DNA of 64,000 bases. It comes from Actinomycetota bacterium (GTDB lineage Bacteria; Actinomycetota; Thermoleophilia; BMS3ABIN01). Shown piece after piece: positions 58,785 through 64,000 of the stretch; position 1 is the stretch's first letter, and every line of letters begins with the position of its first letter. The notes below the pieces were generated by a model. That model did no database searches, was not told the DNA's origin, and was given only the letters and a program-made list of their open reading frames with translations. The position numbers and the translations under genes are program-made. The stretch lies in assembly GCA_016235065.1 (NCBI GenBank), contig JACRMB010000010.1:258281-322280 (forward strand), in the 5' to 3' direction.

Positions 58785-60770
58785 ATGAATATACAGCTCG
58801 AAGCAATAGAGAACCTATACCAGATAATCATGCATAGAACCGGCGATGCCGTCCTGTGCCTCGATACTGGCGATGGCCACGTCCTCCACGCCAACAAGTG
58901 GGCCGAGAAGCTGACAGGCCTGAGCGCCGGTGACTGCGTGGTCTCCCCAGAGCCATCCGTGAACCTGGCGCTGCCGGGCTGGCTGCGGGACGCCGTTTCC
59001 GAGGCCAGGAACCGGAAGGTCGTGCGCACCTGCGCGATCTGGGAATCGCCTGAATTCGGCAGTGGGAAGAACCGGCTGCTGGAGATCTTCATCACGAGGA
59101 TGAACAGCGGCGAATCGCGCCTCGCCATCCTGGTCAGGACTTTGAACAGCGACAGGATGGTGGAAAAAAAGCTGTGGCGGCGGAATCACGAACTCCATCT
59201 TCTCAATCACGCCAGCCGCATGGTGAGCCGCTCACTCAATCCAAGGGAAGTCGCCAGTATCGCCCTTGAGCTGTCACTTGACCTGTTCGACGCCCGATGT
59301 GGCATCGGCTACCTGGCCGACCCGGAAAAAAGCGCTCTCGTCCCGGTGGCTGCGCATGGTGTGTCGGAGACCCTTGACCTGCGCGAGCTCGGTTTCGGTG
59401 GCGGGCAGCCACCGGTCACAGCGTTCAACGCTGGTGATACGGTCTTTTGTACCGGCCGCCTTCCGGACGGTCAACTGATCAATGAGGAGGGACTCAGCAC
59501 CGTGACTATCCCCCTGCAGACAAACAATGCCGTACTGGGAGTCCTGGAGCTGGCCGGCGACAGCGACGAGAGCCCGGGAATGGATTATAACGCTGATTTA
59601 TTCACCTCATTCGGCTTTCAGGTCGGCATCGCGCTGGAAAATGCACTTCTGCACAAGAAAGTGGAAGACGCCTCGCGGCTCGACGGCCTCACAGGCATCC
59701 ATACCCGCCGCTATGTTGAAACCCTGCTGGAGGATTGTCTTAAGCGTGGCAAACGCTATGGCGAGAAGTTCGCGACGCTGATGATCGATATCGACCGGTT
59801 CAAGCCCATCAACGACTTTCATGGACACGAGATCGGTGACCAGGTCCTCAAACAGGTAGTTGAAGTATTCCGCCAGGAGGTTCGAGACACGGACTATCTG
59901 GGCCGCTGGGGAGGCGAAGAATTCCTGATAATCCTCACCCAGGTCGGCTGGCAGGAGGCACTCAATATCGCCGAACGGATACGTCTGCGTGTCGCTGCAC
60001 TCAGCTTCATGAAGATCAGCGGCTCGGAACTGCCAATAACAGTCTGCGTCGGTGTAGCCTGCTACCCCGACCACTCAGACTCCGCAGACAGCCTGGTGCG
60101 TTGTGCAGATGACGCCATGCGGTACGCAAAGCGGAAAGGACGCAACCGGACGCATCTGTTCAGAGAGGATGCGGTCGGCGTCACTGAAGAAGATATCCGC
60201 CAGGAAATCGACTGGGGCGCGGGGATGGAGACGATCCGGGCACTGGCCGCGGCTCTCGACGCCAAGGACAGCTATACGGCAAGCCATTCCGAGTCTGTCA
60301 AAATGTTATCGGTCAAGATCGCGGTACAGATGCAGCTGGACACCCAGCAGAGCGAGGTCCTTGAGTGGGCGGGCCTGCTGCACGACATCGGCAAGGTTGC
60401 GATCCCCGACTCGATCCTGAACAAACCCGGCTCGCTCGAGCCCGATGAATGGGCGATAATACGCGAACATCCGCGCATGGGCGTCCTGATCCTGAAAGAA
60501 GCACCGCAGCTTTCCAGCATCATCCCGGTAGTCCTCCACCATCACGAGAACTTTGATGGCAGCGGCTATCCGATGAAGATCGCCGGCGAAGATATTCCGT
60601 TACTGGCGAGGATTCTGCGTGTTGCCGATGCGTTCATGGCGATGACCTCGAATAGGCCTTATCGCAAATCCCTGTCGACTCAGGAAGCGTGGTTCGAGAT
60701 AGAATCAGCCAGCGGCAGGCTGTTCGACCCTTTGATAGTCAGTGCGCTTGCGGGGATCGTCGCTTCATAG
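58785..60770 (+). CDS. PAS-GAF-GGDEF-HD-GYP c-di-GMP turnover protein
   Basis: A 661-residue cytoplasmic protein. A PAS-like domain (about 10-110, TGDAVLCLDTGDGHVLHANK), GAF (about 140-285), GGDEF (about 290-460, with active-site RWGGEEFLII and the DIDRFKPINDFHGHEIGD region) and HD-GYP (about 480-655, LLHDIGKVAIPD, HHHENFDGSGYPMKIAGED). Both catalytic motifs are intact, so it may make and degrade c-di-GMP depending on its sensors. ATG 58785 has no SD and follows a -10-like TACTAT by nine bases, implying a very short leader. The BlaI-like dyad before it suggests co-regulation with the peptide operon. Confidence 0.93.
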   Translation: MNIQLEAIENLYQIIMHRTGDAVLCLDTGDGHVLHANKWAEKLTGLSAGDCVVSPEPSVNLALPGWLRDAVSEARNRKVVRTCAIWESPEFGSGKNRLLEIFITRMNSGESRLAILVRTLNSDRMVEKKLWRRNHELHLLNHASRMVSRSLNPREVASIALELSLDLFDARCGIGYLADPEKSALVPVAAHGVSETLDLRELGFGGGQPPVTAFNAGDTVFCTGRLPDGQLINEEGLSTVTIPLQTNNAVLGVLELAGDSDESPGMDYNADLFTSFGFQVGIALENALLHKKVEDASRLDGLTGIHTRRYVETLLEDCLKRGKRYGEKFATLMIDIDRFKPINDFHGHEIGDQVLKQVVEVFRQEVRDTDYLGRWGGEEFLIILTQVGWQEALNIAERIRLRVAALSFMKISGSELPITVCVGVACYPDHSDSADSLVRCADDAMRYAKRKGRNRTHLFREDAVGVTEEDIRQEIDWGAGMETIRALAAALDAKDSYTASHSESVKMLSVKIAVQMQLDTQQSEVLEWAGLLHDIGKVAIPDSILNKPGSLEPDEWAIIREHPRMGVLILKEAPQLSSIIPVVLHHHENFDGSGYPMKIAGEDIPLLARILRVADAFMAMTSNRPYRKSLSTQEAWFEIESASGRLFDPLIVSALAGIVAS

Positions 60771-60822
60771 GTGATTCCGGCGTAGCCCAAGGGGCGAGCC
60801 CTTTCGTGGACCTCATTTACTT

Positions 60823-61452
60823 CTAGTCAAACGCCGCCGGACGGCATTCATCGCCCAGGTGCGCCCGCACTTCAGCGAGGTGCTTCTCGTTCGTTCGCTG
60901 TGTCGACAAGGGTGGCAGCTCGTCGAAGCTGAAAAAACCAGCATCGATTGTCTCGTCGCTCGGGCGGGTCTCTCCACCGGTAATATCGCAGAGGAAGATG
61001 ATCTTGTAGGCATGGAAGAACTCCAGTGGCCGGCCGCCGCGGTTGGCGTCGAACACGGCCACGACATTGCGCGGAACGACCTCGAAGCCACTTTCCTCCC
61101 AGACCTCGCGGGCGACCATCTCTGAGGGTATATCCCCCACGTCGGCCCATCCTCCCGGCATGGCCCAGCGCTCATCCAGCCGCTCCTGCACCAGCAGGAT
61201 CTTCCCGTCACGGACTACGGCTCCGCGCACATCGATCTTGGCGGTCGCGTAACCCGGCTGGGCGGAGAAGTTCTCGACCATTCTTTCAATAGATTCGCCC
61301 GTCTGGCTGGCGACGATCTCAGCAGCGATCTCGTTCAGCCTCGTATAGCGCTGCGTCTCGTAATCAGTCTCGGCGAAGGTCAGACCTGTCTGGCACAGAC
61401 CCTGGATCTCCCTCGCCCACTCCAGCCACTGTGGCATTCTTTCTGGTTCCAT
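60823..61452 (-). CDS. Nudix hydrolase with N-terminal helical domain
   Basis: This 209-residue protein belongs to the group with an N-terminal domain annotated as hydrolase of X-linked nucleoside diphosphate. Residues about 1-65 are helical (LEWAREIQGLCQTGLTF), then the Nudix fold with box GGWADVGDIPSEMVAREVWE-ESGF (Asp instead of the usual Glu after the second Gly, with REVWEE intact for metal binding). Probable substrates are ADP-ribose or related nucleotides. I chose ATG 61452 (MEPERMPQ) with GAGAGG upstream; a longer frame overlaps the methyltransferase gene. It lies 14 bases after that gene in the same operon. Confidence 0.9.
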   Translation of the reverse strand: MEPERMPQWLEWAREIQGLCQTGLTFAETDYETQRYTRLNEIAAEIVASQTGESIERMVENFSAQPGYATAKIDVRGAVVRDGKILLVQERLDERWAMPGGWADVGDIPSEMVAREVWEESGFEVVPRNVVAVFDANRGGRPLEFFHAYKIIFLCDITGGETRPSDETIDAGFFSFDELPPLSTQRTNEKHLAEVRAHLGDECRPAAFD

Positions 61453-61466
61453 CTGCAACCTCTCGT

Positions 61467-62270
61467 TCAGGATTTGACGGCGGCCATGATGATTGTCCAC
61501 CATCTGAGAACCAGCTCGCCGTCTGTCTCAGTGGCCATGAAACCGCCGAGGTCATTGTCGAGATCCGCTCTCAGCAGCCGGATGATCTCGGCCCTGTCCT
61601 CCGGATCTTCGATCTTTTCCAGCTTCAGGATAAAATCAACCGGCAGACCCGTTGTATAAGGCTTCAACACGCTGGTGACATGGAAATCCCCCTTCTGCAG
61701 CAGCGAGCTGAGTTCCGCAGGCGTGTAAGCGAGCACATGCGATGGATCGAAGCGTCTCTCCAGCTGCTCCCGTTTTTTCCTGACCGTCTCGTCCTCCGGG
61801 CCGTAGACGTCCTCCATGACGAACCGGCCGCCCGTCTTCAGGACGCGGGATATCTCCGCCAGCGCCTTCCCGGGTACGGGGAAATGATGGAACGCAAGCC
61901 GGCAGGTCACCAGATCGAAGCTCCCGTCCGGGAAGGGCAGATCCGAGACGGCTGCCTCTACAAACTCGATGTTTTCCAGCCCTGCCGCCTCTACGCGATC
62001 TCGGGCTTTTTCCAGCATCTCCGGGGTGACATCGGCCCCCACGACCCTTGCCGCTGAAGCCGCGATCATCTGGGCCAGAAGCCCGGTTCCCGTCGCCAGG
62101 TCCAGGGCGCTTTCCCCAGGCTGTGGATCCGCCAGCTCAAGAAGGGGGCGGTAGTATTGCTCTTCTGAGAAGACGTTCAACTCGGCGTAGCGGTCTACCC
62201 TGCGGCCGAAGACTTCCCTGGCCGTTTCCGGCCCGGCGTTTTTGTCGTTATTACCTGAACTGAAGCTCAT
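61467..62270 (-). CDS. Class I SAM-dependent methyltransferase
   Basis: This 267-residue cytoplasmic enzyme has motif I LDLATGTGLLAQMI, motif II GADVTPEMLEKAR, the acidic post-motif SDLPFPDGSFDLVTCRLAFHHF and RVLKTGGRFVMEDVYG, the UbiE/Methyltransf_11 pattern. Family members methylate small molecules such as quinones or lipids, and the substrate is not evident. The C-terminal 80 residues (DILKLEKIEDPEDR-like) are variable. It is followed after 14 bases by the Nudix gene, and is divergent from the DUF362 gene. Confidence 0.93.
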   Translation of the reverse strand: MSFSSGNNDKNAGPETAREVFGRRVDRYAELNVFSEEQYYRPLLELADPQPGESALDLATGTGLLAQMIAASAARVVGADVTPEMLEKARDRVEAAGLENIEFVEAAVSDLPFPDGSFDLVTCRLAFHHFPVPGKALAEISRVLKTGGRFVMEDVYGPEDETVRKKREQLERRFDPSHVLAYTPAELSSLLQKGDFHVTSVLKPYTTGLPVDFILKLEKIEDPEDRAEIIRLLRADLDNDLGGFMATETDGELVLRWWTIIMAAVKS

Positions 62271-62381
62271 TACTTCTCCTGCATGCCTTCCTGGCGGGGA
62301 TTTCTGCCCCGGGATTGTCGTAATATATTATCAAGCCCGCGCGGGAATTCCTTATATATCCAGCCCGCTCGAGAATCCCCC

Positions 62382-63539
62382 ATGGGAGGAGCAGCCATCC
62401 AGGACAATCCGTCAACCAGGGTCGCCGTCACCAGATGCGCCGATTACGATGACGCAAGGGTCCGCGCGGCAGTCATGGAGTCGCTCATGGCGATCGGAGG
62501 GCTCGCTGACATCATCAGACCCGGCGACCGGGTGCTGCTCAAGGCCAACCTGCTGGCCCCGTCGGACCCATCCGCTTCGGTGACGACCCACCCCGCCGTC
62601 GTACGGGCGGCCATCGAGGCGGTGAAGGAAGCGGGCGGTATTCCCACCGTCGCCGATTCGCCCGGCTACTTTTATGCCGGCGGCAAGTGCCGGGCGCTGA
62701 CCGTCTGCGGCCTCAAGGACGTAGCCGACGAGCTGGGCGTCGACTCGCTCCAGTTCGAAGCCATGGAGAACCCGTTCGTTAAAACGCCCGTTCCAGGCGG
62801 TGTTTATCTTGATTCGATCTATGCCGCCCGGCTGGCGCTGGAATCGGATGTCATCATCACCCTGCCCAAACTGAAGACCCATGCCAGCACCTGGTATACG
62901 GGCGCCGTCAAGAACATGTTCGGGGCCGTGGCCACACGAACCCGAAAGTACGCTCACACCCTGGCGACCTACGAGCGCTTCAGCACTTCAGTCGTCGACA
63001 TCTTCTCGGTGCTGCGACCGCAGCTGGCGATCATGGACGCTGTCGTCGGCATGGAAGGCGAGGGGCCGCGGCATGGGACCCCGAAACATGCCGGGCTCAT
63101 CCTCGCATCGAAGGACCCGGTTGCCCTCGACGCCGTGGCTTCGAAGATCATCGGTTTCGATCCCATGGAGATCTTTACGACCAGGAATGCCACCACCCGC
63201 GGACTTGGCAACGGCAGGCTGGAGGAGATCGAAGTGCTGGGCGAGCGCATCGCTGATGTGGCGGTGGATTTTGAAAAACCCAGCGGCCGCCGGATAAACA
63301 TGCCGCCGCTGGTCATGAAGGTCGCCGACCGCCTGTTGAAAGTCCGCCCTGAGTGCGTTCAGGAAACCTGTGACAAGTGCGGTATCTGCGCCAAATGCTG
63401 CCCGGTTGATGCTATCTCGATGAATCCCTTCCCCGAGATCGACCGGGAAAAGTGCATCGAGTGTTTCTGCTGCAACGAGATGTGCCCCACAGGCGCGATG
63501 GAGATCAAAAAGAATTGGCTGGCGCGGCGAATCGCCTAG
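62382..63539 (+). CDS. DUF362 protein with two 4Fe-4S clusters
   Basis: A 385-residue protein. The DUF362 domain (about 20-300, with LLKANLLAPSDPSASVTTHP, DVIITLPKLKTHAST and KDPVALDAVASKIIG) is followed by a bacterial-type ferredoxin of two clusters: CDKCGICAKCCPVDAI and CIECFCCNEMCPTGAM. DUF362 proteins are common in anaerobes; their reaction is unknown, but electron transfer is likely. The start is uncertain: ATG 62382 has no SD, while GGGAGGA just inside the gene could serve a later non-ATG start. It ends at a bidirectional hairpin shared with the last gene. Confidence 0.88.
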   Translation: MGGAAIQDNPSTRVAVTRCADYDDARVRAAVMESLMAIGGLADIIRPGDRVLLKANLLAPSDPSASVTTHPAVVRAAIEAVKEAGGIPTVADSPGYFYAGGKCRALTVCGLKDVADELGVDSLQFEAMENPFVKTPVPGGVYLDSIYAARLALESDVIITLPKLKTHASTWYTGAVKNMFGAVATRTRKYAHTLATYERFSTSVVDIFSVLRPQLAIMDAVVGMEGEGPRHGTPKHAGLILASKDPVALDAVASKIIGFDPMEIFTTRNATTRGLGNGRLEEIEVLGERIADVAVDFEKPSGRRINMPPLVMKVADRLLKVRPECVQETCDKCGICAKCCPVDAISMNPFPEIDREKCIECFCCNEMCPTGAMEIKKNWLARRIA

Positions 63540-63611
63540 ACCTAGCCTGTCATGCTGGATCCATGGCGGGAGTATACCCGTTTTTCGTGACTCCCGATGT
63601 GACCTGACGCA

Positions 63612-63641
63612 TAAAAAAAGGACGGCCCCGAAGGGCCGCCC
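63612..63641 (-). terminator. Intrinsic terminator between convergent genes
   Basis: On the minus strand CGGCCC pairs with GGGCCG in a GC stem (63620-63641), followed by CCTTTTTTTATG. The T7 tract serves the minus-strand gene; the plus strand lacks a comparable tract. Confidence 0.75.
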
Positions 63642-63684
63642 TGTATCTATTCCTATCCAGGTCGAACAACGCTCATATCCGCGA

Positions 63685-64000
63685 TTACATCGTGGAGATC
63701 AGCCACTTCCCGTCGCGCTGGTTAAGTTGCAGCGTGTCGGACTCCGTCTGCTCGTTACCATTTTCCTTGGTGGTCACCTCGACCTTGACGGTAGCCTTGT
63801 CACCGTCGACTTTCTCTTCGAGGATCTTGTAGCTGACGACTTCTCCGAGGGCGGATTCCGCCTTGCAGGCGTCGACGAGTTCCTGCTTGTTGATGGTGAC
63901 GCCGGATGACTCAAAAGCCGCCAAATCCATGTAGTCGATCATCTTCTCACAGTCTTTGTCCTGGGCCGCTTTGATGAAGCCTTCTACTGCCGCGCTGGGT
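63685..64000 (-). CDS. DUF4878-like protein, N-terminus beyond window
   Basis: The frame is open from the window edge to the stop at 63685, giving 104 residues. The reading AAVEGFIKAAQDKDCEKMID is followed by YMDLAAFESSG and strands YKILEEKVDGDKATVKVEV and LNQRDGKWLISTM, the NTF2-like arrangement of DUF4878/lipoprotein domains found in exported actinobacterial proteins. An internal ATG at 63942 is probably not the start because the domain clearly begins before it. The signal peptide or lipobox would be outside the window. Function unknown. Confidence 0.75.
   Translation of the reverse strand, partial: PSAAVEGFIKAAQDKDCEKMIDYMDLAAFESSGVTINKQELVDACKAESALGEVVSYKILEEKVDGDKATVKVEVTTKENGNEQTESDTLQLNQRDGKWLISTM

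Overview
The window is a high-GC bacterial chromosome segment. It probably comes from a deep-branching, largely anaerobic or microaerobic lineage of Actinomycetota. This placement is inferred from composition, GTG/TTG starts, leaderless-looking promoters, secreted repeat proteins and an archaeal/clostridial-type nif operon; there is no rRNA here to confirm it. Genes are dense and mostly in same-strand runs, separated by strong GC-rich hairpins. No phage, insertion sequence with transposase or CRISPR array is visible.

Layout. 1-10.3 kb: a truncated giant secreted beta-propeller/Vps62-like protein, a PfpI protein, a YeeE/YedE sulfur-transport pair, a secreted Cna/carboxypeptidase-regulatory-repeat protein, a pilin-like lipoprotein and a GH3 glycosidase. 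10.5-20.1 kb: RNase P RNA, then a minus-strand surface-glycan run (galE, GT-C-type membrane protein, flavin oxidoreductase, carbamoyltransferase, B12-type radical SAM, TolB-like lipoprotein), several genes overlapping by 4 bp. 20.2-31.2 kb: an orphan PAS histidine kinase, a YihY protein, an extracellular rhodanese/Fn3 protein, tRNA-Leu(GAG), an AbrB-MmpL pair with a palindromic operator, and several tiny Cys-rich genes.

31.3-50.8 kb is a nitrogen island. It holds glutamine synthetase, three Amt transporters each paired with its own P-II protein, an ArsB/NhaD-type transporter, and then nifH-nifI1-nifI2-nifD-nifK-nifE-nifN-(TSUP transporter)-nifB. All catalytic and cluster-binding residues I could check in NifH, NifD, NifK, NifE and NifB are present. 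NifD carries the internal insertion and NifK has the short N-terminus of the clostridial/archaeal Mo-nitrogenase type. Together the genes take up ammonium, sense nitrogen status through five P-II-family proteins, fix N2 and assimilate ammonia. nifV, nifU/nifS and nifX are not in the window. Recurrent TTGTACA sites lie before glnA, amt1-glnK1 and glnK2-amt2, but not before the amt3 or nif operons.

50.9-60.8 kb is a signalling region: two related CHASE4/GAF/HD-GYP proteins, followed by the most unusual locus in the window. That locus encodes a BlaI-type repressor, a BlaR1-like M56 membrane metallopeptidase with no penicillin sensor, a 53-residue peptide with two CC pairs and a WYWY run, a radical SAM/SPASM maturase, and a PAS-GAF-GGDEF-HD-GYP protein. 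BlaI-box-like dyads precede both blaI and the GGDEF gene. I read it as a candidate uncharacterised RiPP system tied to c-di-GMP. 60.8-64 kb holds a Nudix hydrolase, a methyltransferase, a DUF362/ferredoxin protein and a truncated DUF4878-like gene.

Repeats are a second theme: palindromic GGGGACAC-type elements, including two REPIN-like doublets flanking nifH, and short tandem repeats near gene ends and in frame inside nifE and nifN.
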